Of a DNA stretch of 64,000 bases, positions 43,084 to 52,537 are shown in pieces. Every line of letters begins with the position of its first letter. The first letter of the stretch is position 1. The position numbers and the translations under genes were made by a program. Origin of the DNA: Candidatus Gastranaerophilales bacterium (lineage in GTDB: Bacteria; Cyanobacteriota; Vampirovibrionia; Gastranaerophilales; Gastranaerophilaceae); the NCBI GenBank assembly GCA_944323695.1, contig CALUTI010000004.1, positions 62,001-126,000 on the forward strand, given 5' to 3'. A model generated the notes under the pieces. It was not told the DNA's origin and made no database searches. It worked only from the letters and a program-made list of their open reading frames with translations.

Positions 43084-44253
43084 ATGAAAAGAGCAATAAT
43101 TGTCGTAATAGATTCAATGGGAATAGGCGCAATGCCGGATTGCAGAGAATTCAATGATGTTCCTGAATGCAATACGCTGAAAAACGTCTGCAAATTCAAC
43201 CACGGCCTTAAGCTTCCCAACATGGCAAAAATGGGATTGGGTAATATTCAGGACTTTGAAGGTTTGGAAAGAACCGACACGCCGACTGCAAAATACGGTA
43301 CAATGTTTGAAAAATCCAAAGGCAAAGACACAACAACAGGCCACTGGGAAATTGCAGGATTAATTTCCGAAAAGCCTTTTGCAACATTCCCGAACGGATT
43401 TCCTGCTGAATTAATTGAAAAATTTATAAAGGAAACAAACTGCGGCGGAGTTCTGGCAAATATTCCGGCAAGCGGAACTGTCATAATTGAGCAGCTTAAC
43501 GACGAACATCACCGGACAAAATTCCCGATAGTCTATACATCTGCGGACAGCGTTTTCCAAATTGCGGTTGACACTGACCTTATCCCGCTTGAAACGCTTT
43601 ACGACTGGTGCCATATTGCGCGCAGACTGCTTGATGAAGGGAATTACAACGTATCAAGGGTAATTGCACGGCCTTATAAAGTTATTGACGGCAAGCCGAC
43701 AAGGATTTCCAAAGACAGACGCGACTACTCAATGGCGCCGAAACACACAATTCTTGACGACATCAAAAATAAAGGCGGAAAAGTTATCGCAATCGGCAAA
43801 ATCGAAGATATTTTCGCAAAAAAAGGAATAACCCACGCCATCCACACAGGTTCAAATAAAGAAGGGCTTGAACTTACAATAAAAGCGATTAAAAATGAGC
43901 TTGAACTTGATAAAATTGCTTACGAAAACAAAGCCTACGGCGAGCCGACTTTGATTTTCACAAACCTTGTGGACACAGACATGCTCTACGGACACAGAAA
44001 TGACGCACCCGGCTATGGTAAAGCGCTGGAGGAAATCGACCGTTATCTTGAGATAATATTAAAAGAGCTTACGGATGAGGATTTGCTGATAATTACGGCA
44101 GATCACGGCTGTGACCCGACGGTCGAAGGCACTGACCACACGCGCGAAACAGTTCCCGTACTTGTTTATAACAAAAAAATTAAAGGCGAAAATCTGGGTA
44201 AACTTGAAGGTTTTGATAATGTTGCAAAATTTATAAAAGACTGGATATTTTAA
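43084..44253 (+). CDS. deoB: phosphopentomutase
   Basis: A 389-residue alkaline-phosphatase-superfamily mutase that interconverts (deoxy)ribose-1-P and -5-P in nucleoside salvage. It has the N-terminal metal site VVIDSMGIGAMPD, the catalytic Thr region KDTTTGHWEIAG, and the C-terminal metal ligands in DTDMLYGHRND and TADHGCDPT followed by DHTRE. Length is standard. An AAAGGGG SD and a TATAAT box lie upstream. Confidence 0.96.
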   Translation: MKRAIIVVIDSMGIGAMPDCREFNDVPECNTLKNVCKFNHGLKLPNMAKMGLGNIQDFEGLERTDTPTAKYGTMFEKSKGKDTTTGHWEIAGLISEKPFATFPNGFPAELIEKFIKETNCGGVLANIPASGTVIIEQLNDEHHRTKFPIVYTSADSVFQIAVDTDLIPLETLYDWCHIARRLLDEGNYNVSRVIARPYKVIDGKPTRISKDRRDYSMAPKHTILDDIKNKGGKVIAIGKIEDIFAKKGITHAIHTGSNKEGLELTIKAIKNELELDKIAYENKAYGEPTLIFTNLVDTDMLYGHRNDAPGYGKALEEIDRYLEIILKELTDEDLLIITADHGCDPTVEGTDHTRETVPVLVYNKKIKGENLGKLEGFDNVAKFIKDWIF

Positions 44254-44321
44254 TTTTTTTGTTTTATAATAAGTTCGTGAAAGAAATTTCACAAGTGAAA
44301 TATAAATAAGGAGAAAACAAA

Positions 44322-44498
44322 ATGACAGTAAAAATTAATGACGGATGCATCGGATGCGGCGCTTGCGAATCAATTTGCGATGCAGTATTCAAAGTAGAAG
44401 ACGTTGCAACAGTTAACCAAGCTGCAGTAGCTGATAACATGGATTGTGTAAAAGAAGCTGCTGATTCTTGCCCGGTTGGCGTTATCGAAATCGAATAG
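44322..44498 (+). CDS. mono-cluster [4Fe-4S] ferredoxin
   Basis: A 58-residue ferredoxin too short for the usual ORF cutoffs. MTVKINDGCIGCGACESICDAVF carries Cys9, Cys12 and Cys15; the fourth ligand is Cys50 in SCPVG. Extra Cys19 and Cys42 are placed like the disulfide pair of related single-cluster ferredoxins. It is a low-potential electron carrier. An AAGGAG SD precedes the ATG and a terminator follows. Acidic residues dominate the rest. Confidence 0.95.
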   Translation: MTVKINDGCIGCGACESICDAVFKVEDVATVNQAAVADNMDCVKEAADSCPVGVIEIE

Positions 44499-44513
44499 TT
44501 TCAAAATAATATA

Positions 44514-44547
44514 AAAAAGAGTCTCCCAAAAGGAGGCTCTTTTTTTG
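44514..44547 (+). terminator. terminator of the ferredoxin gene
   Basis: Stem AAAGAGTCTCC/GGAGGCTCTTT with one wobble and a CAAAA loop, ending in seven T. Confidence 0.9.
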
Positions 44548-44652
44548 TGCTAATGATAATAAAAACAGAATTCCCGACCGCCGACCAAAACGCCTTATAA
44601 AAAGAAAGGCAATTTTTTTCGTAAAAAGTTTTTATAAATAAAAGGGGAAAAT

Positions 44653-45585
44653 ATGGCAAATATAGGGAAAATTATTTACAAAGCCACGGGAATTATGTCA
44701 AAAAGACAAATTATGAAGACGTGTTCAAATATTGGCGATGAACTTTCCGAAAATTTAATTAACGGTAAAAATATCAATGCCGGAAAAATTCAAGAGATAC
44801 TGACAAAAAATATAGGTTCCAAAAATGTTAAACAAATAAAAGTTGCCGACGATATTGACAGTTTCAAAAAATTCGTAAAGCAAGAAATCGGTTTAACAGA
44901 CGAATTTGCGGAATATGCATTTCAAAAATCCAAATCTGCTGTTATTCCGAGCGCAAACGGCAAGTCCAGCCTCTTAAGCTTGCGAATAAACTCGATGGCA
45001 CCGGATGAAATTGTCAATATTACAACGCATGAAATAGAACACGTTTTAAGCCAACATTTGGGCTTAAGAGAAAAATTTGCAAAACTGTGTCTGAAAATCA
45101 GAGGCAAAAAATTTGCTGAAAAAAACCTGCAAAAATACGGTCAACTGTTTAATGAAAAAAATATGGAACTGCAAACAAACCTGCTGGCGAAATCAGGATT
45201 AGACAGCGTGACACAAGGATTGACCGCATTTAAAGCCGGTCAGGAAGGGCTTTGCAAACAAATCGGTCTAAAAACAAAAGAGGAGCTTGACAAAACAATT
45301 ACAGATATTATTCATAAAAATGCTCTTCTGCCGGATGGTGACAAACGCAACCTCAAAATTTTAAAAGCCATTAAAATTATACTAAAAGACGAAGCAAGAG
45401 CCTATAAAGCCGGCGGTCTGGCAGAAAAAAACTTTCTCAAAAAAACAGGCGCAGCACAATCCGAAAATATTACAAAATCAGAAATGTACTCCCAGTTCTA
45501 TGATGAAACAATCAAAATGCTGAAAAAAGAAATCAATAAACAAACAATTGACAGATTTAAAACTGCAATCGGATTAAAAAATTAA
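44653..45585 (+). CDS. putative HExxH metallopeptidase of unknown family
   Basis: A 310-residue, Lys-rich protein. THEIEHVLSQH contains HEIEH (126-130), a match to HExxH in a helix flanked by hydrophobic residues, and DEARAYKAG (246-254) could give a third Glu ligand as in gluzincins. No signal peptide is evident, although proteins of this build may be effectors. An AAAGGGG SD precedes the ATG. Rest of the sequence is helical and unfamiliar. Peptidase activity is inference from the motif only. Confidence 0.6.
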   Translation: MANIGKIIYKATGIMSKRQIMKTCSNIGDELSENLINGKNINAGKIQEILTKNIGSKNVKQIKVADDIDSFKKFVKQEIGLTDEFAEYAFQKSKSAVIPSANGKSSLLSLRINSMAPDEIVNITTHEIEHVLSQHLGLREKFAKLCLKIRGKKFAEKNLQKYGQLFNEKNMELQTNLLAKSGLDSVTQGLTAFKAGQEGLCKQIGLKTKEELDKTITDIIHKNALLPDGDKRNLKILKAIKIILKDEARAYKAGGLAEKNFLKKTGAAQSENITKSEMYSQFYDETIKMLKKEINKQTIDRFKTAIGLKN

Positions 45586-45620
45586 CAAAAAAGCGGACTT
45601 TAAAAAAGCCCGCTTTTTAT
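45586..45620. terminator. bidirectional terminator between the HExxH gene and pckA
   Basis: Arms AAAAAGCGGACTT (45588-45600) and AAGCCCGCTTTTT (45606-45618). The one odd pair is a G-U wobble only on the minus strand, so it best fits the convergent pckA transcript but can serve both. Confidence 0.75.
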
Positions 45621-45635
45621 TAGCCTTAATATAAA

Positions 45636-47297
45636 TTATACTCTTGCCAATTCAGTTGCTTCTTTAACAACAGCCTGTAAAGCTTCAAGAGCATCAGCAG
45701 GAAGTTTGTCAATACCTGCTTTTTCAGTTTCTCTTGATTTAACAAACTCAATTCTGTCGTTCATACGTGCAACAAACTGAGCTGCGTATTCTTTGTTAGA
45801 GAAAGAAGCGTCAAAACCTTCGATATCCATAATTTCGATATCAGAGAAGTTTTCCCATTTATGGAACTTAGCAGTGCCTTCAACAATAGCCTCAATAATA
45901 CCGAGGGTATGTTTCGGCTGAACTTTAGTACCCATAAACTCGCCTGTATTCAAGATGTAGCAGTCAACGCCGTCAGCGATTAACTGTTTAAATCTTGTGT
46001 AATCAACTTCCAACGGGTAAACTCTGAACGGGTTAGCATAAGGTTCAACAACCAATGCGTTCGGGTCAACGCCTGCTGCAAGTCTTTCAGCAGATGAACG
46101 TTTTGTTGCAAGAGTTGCACCCATAGCAGAGCCTAATGAAGCGCCTGACAATTTCAAAACAGGAGGAATTGTCGGGTCTTTCATTAACCAGAAAATAGCG
46201 TTAATCGGCTGGTCAATTCTGTCAACTCTGTTTGGAGACCAGAGTTTTGACTTAACGGCACGTCCGTTACCGTTTCTGATATCTTCTGTAACAGATACCA
46301 CTTTGCCGTCTGCAAGCTGGATTGCGCCTGCGTTCTGCTGAGTCAAGATATATTTGTTATCGTCGCAACCGATAGGATAGTCGGCAGTTTTGTCGAAATA
46401 AGCCGGCTCAAGCGCGATTGTATATTTGTCATGAACGTTAATAATAAACGCATCATCGTGAAGCACGGTGATATTGTATTTATTATTGTGTTTTGCGTGG
46501 GTAATAGTTGATTTACCGGAACCTGACAAACCAAATACGGCAACCTGGAATGATTTACCGTTATCAAGGTTATAACGTTTCATACCGCCGTGGCATGATG
46601 CATAACCGTTACGGGCAGCGCATCCCCAGGCAAGTGTAAGTGTGCCTTTTTTGTGTTCACCGAAATATCTCATACCCAAAATAGCCGCACAGTTGTGTTC
46701 AGGATCAAAGAAAGTCAAACCATACGGGAAGTCAGGGTGTGTCCAGTCAGGATCAGAGAATACATAAATATCTCCGTCCGGTAATGCACGTGATTCTGAA
46801 TACATATCAGCATATTTTTCGTTGATATACTGGAAGTTCAGCATCCATGAATACATAATATTTTCAAACCCTTCCGGAATCATAAGGTGAGCTTTAACCA
46901 TAAAGTCTTCTTCCAAACCGACAACGACTTCGGTTTTATACATTAATTTATCACGGGTTTGATATATGGCTTCACGAATAATCGGTAATAAATATTTCAG
47001 GTCGCAATTCGGTTCGCCGACGATTTTTCTTGCGGCGGCGCAGCGGCCGACAACGGTTCCGTCATTGAATAATAATTGATTTGCACCTTGAGGCAAACCT
47101 ATTTTTTCAGGTTTGTACACAGGCATGCCTGTAAGCTCAATAGTACCGGGGCTTGATTTTGCCAGCTTGTAAGCTTCGGAAACAGATTTAACTTCTTCAA
47201 CATTGTTTCCGAAAAACGGCGCAGTAATAGTTGCGCGGGCTGCTGACATCATCTTTTTCAATTCTTCAGAATTGGTAAAGAATTCTTTTGTTGTCAT
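45636..47297 (-). CDS. pckA: ATP-dependent phosphoenolpyruvate carboxykinase
   Basis: A 553-residue PEPCK that interconverts oxaloacetate and PEP with ATP/ADP. The kinase P-loop FGLSGSGKSTITH is present, followed by LHDDAFII, as is the lid-side segment LWSPNRVDRIDQPINAIFW and GEFMGTKVQPKHT. In fermenters it often works in the CO2-fixing direction toward succinate, which is inference here. An AAAGGAG SD precedes the ATG. Confidence 0.94.
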   Translation of the reverse strand: MTTKEFFTNSEELKKMMSAARATITAPFFGNNVEEVKSVSEAYKLAKSSPGTIELTGMPVYKPEKIGLPQGANQLLFNDGTVVGRCAAARKIVGEPNCDLKYLLPIIREAIYQTRDKLMYKTEVVVGLEEDFMVKAHLMIPEGFENIMYSWMLNFQYINEKYADMYSESRALPDGDIYVFSDPDWTHPDFPYGLTFFDPEHNCAAILGMRYFGEHKKGTLTLAWGCAARNGYASCHGGMKRYNLDNGKSFQVAVFGLSGSGKSTITHAKHNNKYNITVLHDDAFIINVHDKYTIALEPAYFDKTADYPIGCDDNKYILTQQNAGAIQLADGKVVSVTEDIRNGNGRAVKSKLWSPNRVDRIDQPINAIFWLMKDPTIPPVLKLSGASLGSAMGATLATKRSSAERLAAGVDPNALVVEPYANPFRVYPLEVDYTRFKQLIADGVDCYILNTGEFMGTKVQPKHTLGIIEAIVEGTAKFHKWENFSDIEIMDIEGFDASFSNKEYAAQFVARMNDRIEFVKSRETEKAGIDKLPADALEALQAVVKEATELARV

Positions 47298-47448
47298 AAA
47301 ATTTCTCCTTTTTTAGCTAATTAAATTTCAGCTACACATAACGAGCGTACCACAAACAAAAAAAGACTACAACATATAAACAAATCTATTCGGGTAGTTA
47401 CCAAAAAATAATTATTGTGATAGAATATTACTAAAGGGGATATAAGAT

Positions 47449-47964
47449 ATGAAAAACATAACAAAATTAGTAATTATTACGGCATTAACGGTATTTACGG
47501 CAAACACGGCACTTATGGCACAACCTACAGCAACACCTGTTGCAAAACCTCCTGTACAGGAGCAAGCTGCGGCATACCCTCAGGTGAATGCACTTGATAT
47601 GGTTGCTGCACCTTCCAGATATTTAAACAAAACCGTAACCGTAAAAGGCAAATTTGATAAATTTTCGACTCTCGGGCTGGATTACGCACCGGCAATGAGA
47701 AGTTCCGAGGATTATATTACGTTTTTAATCCAAAGACCGGACATAACCGATCATAACATCCCTCTTTCAGAAATGAAAGTATTTTTAAAACGCGCAGAAG
47801 CAGAAAAACACATTGATCTTAATGCAGGCGACGAAATTGAATTCACAGGCAGAGTATTTTCAAACGCACTGGGCGATGTGTGGATGGATGCCGAAAAATT
47901 CACTGTCTTAACACAAAAATCAAAAGACGAAAAAGCATCTGAACAAGCACCCGCAACAAAATAA
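47449..47964 (+). CDS. hypothetical exported OB-fold-like protein
   Basis: A 171-residue protein with a signal peptide ending at LMA, a Pro/Ala/Thr-rich linker, then a beta-rich domain (LNKTVTVKGKFDKFSTL, then GDEIEFTGRVFSNALGDVWMDAEKFTVL) that resembles a five-stranded OB-like fold, as in bacterial BOF-type exported proteins. A charged tail ends in QAPATK. A GGGG SD precedes the ATG. It is followed after 23 bp by the GH57 gene. Confidence 0.65.
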   Translation: MKNITKLVIITALTVFTANTALMAQPTATPVAKPPVQEQAAAYPQVNALDMVAAPSRYLNKTVTVKGKFDKFSTLGLDYAPAMRSSEDYITFLIQRPDITDHNIPLSEMKVFLKRAEAEKHIDLNAGDEIEFTGRVFSNALGDVWMDAEKFTVLTQKSKDEKASEQAPATK

Positions 47965-47987
47965 AAATTGAATAAACGGAGTTAAGT

Positions 47988-50483
47988 ATGGCAAATAATG
48001 AAAAGTTTTTAACAATACACGGTCACTTTTACCAGCCGCCGAGAGAAAACCCATGGCTTGAAGCAATAGAACTTCAAGACAGCGCACTGCCTTTCCACGA
48101 CTGGAATGAAAGGATTACAAAAGAGTGCTACAACCCGAATTCCGTATCCAAAATCGTGGATAACAGGAACAGAATTCTTGACGTTGTTAACAACTATTCA
48201 TTAATGAGTTTTAACTTCGGTCCGACGCTTTTATCGTGGATGGAACAGTATGCGCCTTTGACATACGAAAGAATTATAAAAGCCGATATTGAAAGCATAG
48301 ACCTCAACGACGGTCACGGAAACGCAATGGCGCAAGTGTATAACCACATCATAATGCCGCTTGCAAATGAACATGATAAGCAAACTCAGGTCAAATGGGG
48401 CATAAGAGATTTTGAATATCGTTTCGGCAGAAAACCCGAAGGTATGTGGCTTGCGGAAACCGCTGTTGATGACGACACTTTGCGCGTTCTGGAAGAAAAC
48501 GGAATAAAATTCACCGTGCTTTCTCCTTATCAGGCGCTCAAAATCAAAGGCCCAAAAGACAAAGAATGGACAGACGTAAGCTGGGGCAACATTGACCCTG
48601 CACGTTCATACAAATATAACATAAAATCCGCACCCGGAAAATCAATTGATTTATTCTTTTATGACGGTGCAATTTCGCGCTCCGTCGCATTTGATGAGCT
48701 TTTAAAAGACGGAAATAAATTCATAAAACGTTTAAAAGAAGGCGTATCCGATACAAGGAATTACCCCCAGCTTATAAATATCGCAACAGACGGCGAAAGC
48801 TACGGTCACCATACAAAATTCGGCGATATGGCACTTTCCTATGTGCTTAAAATAAGAGCTGAAGACGAAGGATTTAAAATAATCAATTACGCGGCATATC
48901 TGGATAAATACAGAAGCGACTACGAAGCCGACATAAAACAGGCGTCCTCCTGGAGCTGCTTCCACGGAGTCGGCAGATGGTGCGAGGATTGCGGATGTTC
49001 AACAGGCGGACACCCCGGCTGGAACCAGAAATGGCGCCGTCCGCTAAGAGATGCCTTAGATTATTTGAGAGATGAATTGGCAAAAGTCTTTGAAAAAGAG
49101 GGGCCGAAATACTTTAATACTGATGTTTGGGAAGTCCGAAACAATTATATCGACGTAATTTTGACCAGAACTGAGGCTAATATTAAAAAATTCCAGAGCA
49201 AATATTTCTTGCCGGAATTAAGCGACGAGGACAAAGTCCGCGGTATGAAGTTATTGGAAATCCAGCGTCAGGCACTTTTAATGTACACAAGCTGCGGCTG
49301 GTTCTTCTCTGAAATTTCAGGGATAGAAACCGTTCAGATTATGAAATATGCAGCCCGCGCAATGCAATTGGCAGCATACTTTACAAAACAAAACTATGAA
49401 AAGAAATTTTTGGAAATCTTGAGTGATGCCAAAAGTAATATTCAGGAATACGGCACGGGAAAAGATATTTACGAAAGATTTGTAAAACCGTCCGTCGTAA
49501 CCCCGAAACAGATTGCAAGCCTCTGGGCAATTTCATCCTTGTATGAAGATTTTGGCGATGAAGAAGATGTCTATTGCTACAAAATCAAAAACTACGACTA
49601 CCAGAAGGTTCAAAAAGGCACTTCGACATTTGTTGTAGGACATATAGAGATGCAGTCAAGAATTACGCTTGAGAGTGTAAACCAAATTTTTGCACTCGTA
49701 CAATTCTCAGGCGGAGACTTCCACTGTGCGATTAAGGAATACTCCGACGAAACAGCTTATAACGAAGTAAAAACCGAGCTTATAAAGACATTTATGCTGA
49801 ACCCGCTGACGGAAATCATAAGAGCGCTGGACGAAAACTTCGGCAAAGAATACTTTACGCTTAAAGACATATTTATTGAAGAAAGACGCAAAATCCTTCA
49901 AATTATGCTTAAAGGTAAGCTCGAAAAATTCGCCCAAACCTACAAAGACATGTATGACGAAGGCAAAGGTTCAATTTATCACATGCAAAATCTCGGGCTT
50001 AAAATTCCGGATGAATTTAAGATTTCGGCAAATTATACATTGAGCCGCAAATTCAATGATCTTGTGGCGCATTCCGGCGGATTTGTGGATCCTGCAACAC
50101 TTCAGCAGGCGTTTGATATTAATTATGAAGCTAAAAAAATGGGCATAAAATTAGACAGAAGCCCGTCAAATACAGTGTTTGCAAAGAAAATTCTTCAAAA
50201 CACAATCCGCCTTGCCCAAAGCTTTGAAAGCCAGCAGGCAGAAGTATTATTGGAAATCTTTGATAACGTTGAAAAACTTGATCTGGAAATTGATATAGCA
50301 GAGGCCCAGAATATTTACTTCAACAGAATTTACCACAAAATCGGCGATATAATTGATAATTATACTAAAACAGGCAGAAACAAAGATAAAGAATTTATCC
50401 AAATGCTGCTTGATATAGGTACAAAACTCAACATCAACACTGATTTTTATAAAAATATGCTCTTAAATCCGGCAAAAGCATAA
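47988..50483 (+). CDS. GH57-family glycoside hydrolase with DUF3536-like C-terminal part
   Basis: An 831-residue protein. The N-terminal half is a GH57 (alpha-amylase-type, retaining) barrel: TIHGHFYQPPRENPW, NFGPTLLSW, HIIMPLANEHDK, GMWLAETAVDDDTL (probable nucleophile Glu) and IATDGESYGHH (probable acid/base Asp). The C-terminal half is largely helical and matches the arrangement known as DUF3536. There is no signal peptide, so it probably acts on intracellular alpha-glucan; activity is not established for this group. A GGAG SD precedes the ATG. Confidence 0.85.
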   Translation: MANNEKFLTIHGHFYQPPRENPWLEAIELQDSALPFHDWNERITKECYNPNSVSKIVDNRNRILDVVNNYSLMSFNFGPTLLSWMEQYAPLTYERIIKADIESIDLNDGHGNAMAQVYNHIIMPLANEHDKQTQVKWGIRDFEYRFGRKPEGMWLAETAVDDDTLRVLEENGIKFTVLSPYQALKIKGPKDKEWTDVSWGNIDPARSYKYNIKSAPGKSIDLFFYDGAISRSVAFDELLKDGNKFIKRLKEGVSDTRNYPQLINIATDGESYGHHTKFGDMALSYVLKIRAEDEGFKIINYAAYLDKYRSDYEADIKQASSWSCFHGVGRWCEDCGCSTGGHPGWNQKWRRPLRDALDYLRDELAKVFEKEGPKYFNTDVWEVRNNYIDVILTRTEANIKKFQSKYFLPELSDEDKVRGMKLLEIQRQALLMYTSCGWFFSEISGIETVQIMKYAARAMQLAAYFTKQNYEKKFLEILSDAKSNIQEYGTGKDIYERFVKPSVVTPKQIASLWAISSLYEDFGDEEDVYCYKIKNYDYQKVQKGTSTFVVGHIEMQSRITLESVNQIFALVQFSGGDFHCAIKEYSDETAYNEVKTELIKTFMLNPLTEIIRALDENFGKEYFTLKDIFIEERRKILQIMLKGKLEKFAQTYKDMYDEGKGSIYHMQNLGLKIPDEFKISANYTLSRKFNDLVAHSGGFVDPATLQQAFDINYEAKKMGIKLDRSPSNTVFAKKILQNTIRLAQSFESQQAEVLLEIFDNVEKLDLEIDIAEAQNIYFNRIYHKIGDIIDNYTKTGRNKDKEFIQMLLDIGTKLNINTDFYKNMLLNPAKA

Positions 50484-50484
50484 G

Positions 50485-51069
50485 CTACCAGTTTTCGGAG
50501 CCGTGTTTTTTATAAAGCTCAATATTATTAAGCATTTTTTGCTCGACGGATGTAATTTTGAGCAGGATATCCGGATCTTTGGTTTTCTTTTTCAAAAGCT
50601 GAAGCTCAAGAAGCTCCTCTTTTATCTTGCGGATTTTTTGCTTGGCCTCCTCGCGTTTCATAAAAAGCCAGCCCTCATAGCCGCATCCGGGAGGGACTAT
50701 CGCCCATGGAGAGGCAGGGAAATGCTTACACAGCGCAAGCCTTGTTTCATATCTTGTGCATAAATTGTTGTCATCAAGGTATTTGCACTTATAGAAGGTC
50801 ATATCTTCTTCTTTATAATTTCCGTCCTCGGATAAACATTTTATAATATTATCAACTGTTTTCGCAGAAACCTGACGCGCAGCCTCAATAGATTCATAAG
50901 GCTCAAATACACTTAGAAAATCAATTGCGCCCTGATCGCCCTGATCGCACATTTCAAGAAGCTTTTTATACGGCGTTGTCGTTGTTGCAACACGGCAGCA
51001 AAGTCCGCATCTTACACACATTTCAGGACGCTGAGACAAATAATTTTTTTCATAATTATCCATAATCAC
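50485..51069 (-). CDS. YkgJ-family cysteine-cluster protein 1
   Basis: A 194-residue protein with MCVRCGLCCRVA near residue 17 and CKYLDDNNLCTRYETRLALCKHFP in the middle (parts: FYKCKYL, LALCKHFP), the Cys pattern of the YkgJ/UPF0153 family that binds zinc or iron-sulfur. The C-terminal third is a Lys/Glu-rich helix. A paralog lies at 56298-56966. Function is unknown. The second Met (51063) is also a possible start. Confidence 0.78.
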   Translation of the reverse strand: MIMDNYEKNYLSQRPEMCVRCGLCCRVATTTTPYKKLLEMCDQGDQGAIDFLSVFEPYESIEAARQVSAKTVDNIIKCLSEDGNYKEEDMTFYKCKYLDDNNLCTRYETRLALCKHFPASPWAIVPPGCGYEGWLFMKREEAKQKIRKIKEELLELQLLKKKTKDPDILLKITSVEQKMLNNIELYKKHGSENW

Positions 51070-51188
51070 ATTATATCCCCTTTAATAAATTAAATAAAAT
51101 TGCGTAATATTTCTTAAAATATTCTAAAAAATAGCAATAATTAAAAAGTTTTATACTTTATAAAAATAAGTAGTGAAAAGGTAGTATT

Positions 51189-52043
51189 ATGCAAAATACG
51201 GTAGGACAACAGCAATATCAACAGTGTAATTGCCCGCAATATGCGACAGCACCTGCAGTTCAGCAGCCTCAAGTGCAAACTCAAGCTGCAGGACAGACTT
51301 ATACTGCACCGGCATATACCCAGCCGCAAACCGCATACTATCCGGCGCCGCAGGTAAGCACGCAGGGGCAAACCGTTTCCGTTCCGAATTATTCAGGCGT
51401 AAATATTCAAATCTTCAACCCATCTGTCGGAGTTCCGGGCGGGGCCCCTGTTTATAACGTAAATGCTCCTCAATACCAAAACCCCGGATGCTACCCTTCA
51501 GGTTACTATACAAATAACTGGGGACAAGGCGCAAACGCATCCAACGCTGCAAATAACGCAAATAATGCAAATTCTTCCAATACAACAACAAACACAACAA
51601 ATACAACGACGACAAAAACGGAAGAAAAGAAAAAGACCGAAAAACGCGATATCGTAATGTTGACTGACGATTACATAAAGAATCTTGAAAACTATCTGAA
51701 CAGTCAGGATAAAGAAATAAGGTTAATGGGTGCAAAAGAAGTTGCAGCAAGACTTCAAGAGGACGAATCCAGAAAAGACGACAAAGCATTAACCGCATTG
51801 ATTAACAAAATGCTTCAGGATCCTTATCAGCCCGTAAGATTTTTAGCACTCGGAATGCTTGACACAAGAGCCGTAACAGGTGATGATTATACCGTACAGC
51901 TTCTTCAACAAATGCAGCAATCAGATTCCGGTTACGGACAGGATGCACTTCAGGCAAGCCAGATACTTCTTAAGATGTCCGGACAAACCGTCAAAAAAGA
52001 ATTTGAAGTAAAAGATACTCCCAAAAAGGATGACAAAAAATAA
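51189..52043 (+). CDS. low-complexity plus HEAT-like repeat protein
   Basis: A 284-residue protein. The first 120 residues are low complexity, rich in Gln, Pro, Tyr and Ala, followed by an Asn/Thr tract (about 115-145). The C-terminal part (LENYLNSQDKEIRLMGAKEVAARL, then PYQPVRFLALGMLDTRAV and ALQASQILLKMSG) looks like three HEAT-type helical repeats, a protein-interaction module. An AAAGG SD precedes the ATG. It overlaps the next gene by one base (TAATGA), so the two are co-expressed. Confidence 0.68.
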   Translation: MQNTVGQQQYQQCNCPQYATAPAVQQPQVQTQAAGQTYTAPAYTQPQTAYYPAPQVSTQGQTVSVPNYSGVNIQIFNPSVGVPGGAPVYNVNAPQYQNPGCYPSGYYTNNWGQGANASNAANNANNANSSNTTTNTTNTTTTKTEEKKKTEKRDIVMLTDDYIKNLENYLNSQDKEIRLMGAKEVAARLQEDESRKDDKALTALINKMLQDPYQPVRFLALGMLDTRAVTGDDYTVQLLQQMQQSDSGYGQDALQASQILLKMSGQTVKKEFEVKDTPKKDDKK

Positions 52044-52537
52044 TGAGCGTAATAACAGCAATAAAATCCAATTACGGTAAATATTTAGCAAGGGGTGCAG
52101 GCGCTGCGGCACTGTATTTTATTGCGCGTGATGCCCATAACTTCGGCAAAATCAGGTCAGATATTGAAGTTAAAAGCAAAAACGCTAAAGCCGCCCAGTA
52201 TTTTTTGGATAACACAATGAGTATCGACCGACCGTCAAGGACTGCCATGGATATTCAAAACGGTATTTTTAAACTTGAATTAAATGACCGTTTCAGAGGT
52301 TTTGTAAACTCAATAATCGGTTACTTCAAAGGTATAGGTACAACTCTTGTTCACGATGTGGTTCCGTTAGGTCTTGGTCTTACCGCATTATTTGCAAAGA
52401 AAAGAGCATTGCCGCTTGCAAAAGGTTCCGCAATCGGGCTTGGAATTTACGGAATTTATACGGTATTAAAAGACGGTTTAGGTATAGGCAAGCACAACAA
52501 TCTGACTAACGCATCAGGTCAGGACGTCGCTCTTTAG
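52043..52537 (+). CDS. hypothetical membrane-associated protein, partner of the HEAT-like gene
   Basis: A 164-residue protein with two or three weakly hydrophobic, glycine-rich segments (LARGAGAAALYFIARDAHNF, VVPLGLGLTALFA, GSAIGLGIYGIYTVL) and a basic middle. No family is recognised. It is translationally coupled to the HEAT-like gene, and its 3' end overlaps the convergent trmD by 32 bp. Confidence 0.6.
   Translation: MSVITAIKSNYGKYLARGAGAAALYFIARDAHNFGKIRSDIEVKSKNAKAAQYFLDNTMSIDRPSRTAMDIQNGIFKLELNDRFRGFVNSIIGYFKGIGTTLVHDVVPLGLGLTALFAKKRALPLAKGSAIGLGIYGIYTVLKDGLGIGKHNNLTNASGQDVAL

Noticed and set aside
44533-44600. Short frame after the ferredoxin terminator (MIIKTEFPTADQNAL)
   Set aside because: Fifteen codons, no SD, directly behind a terminator.
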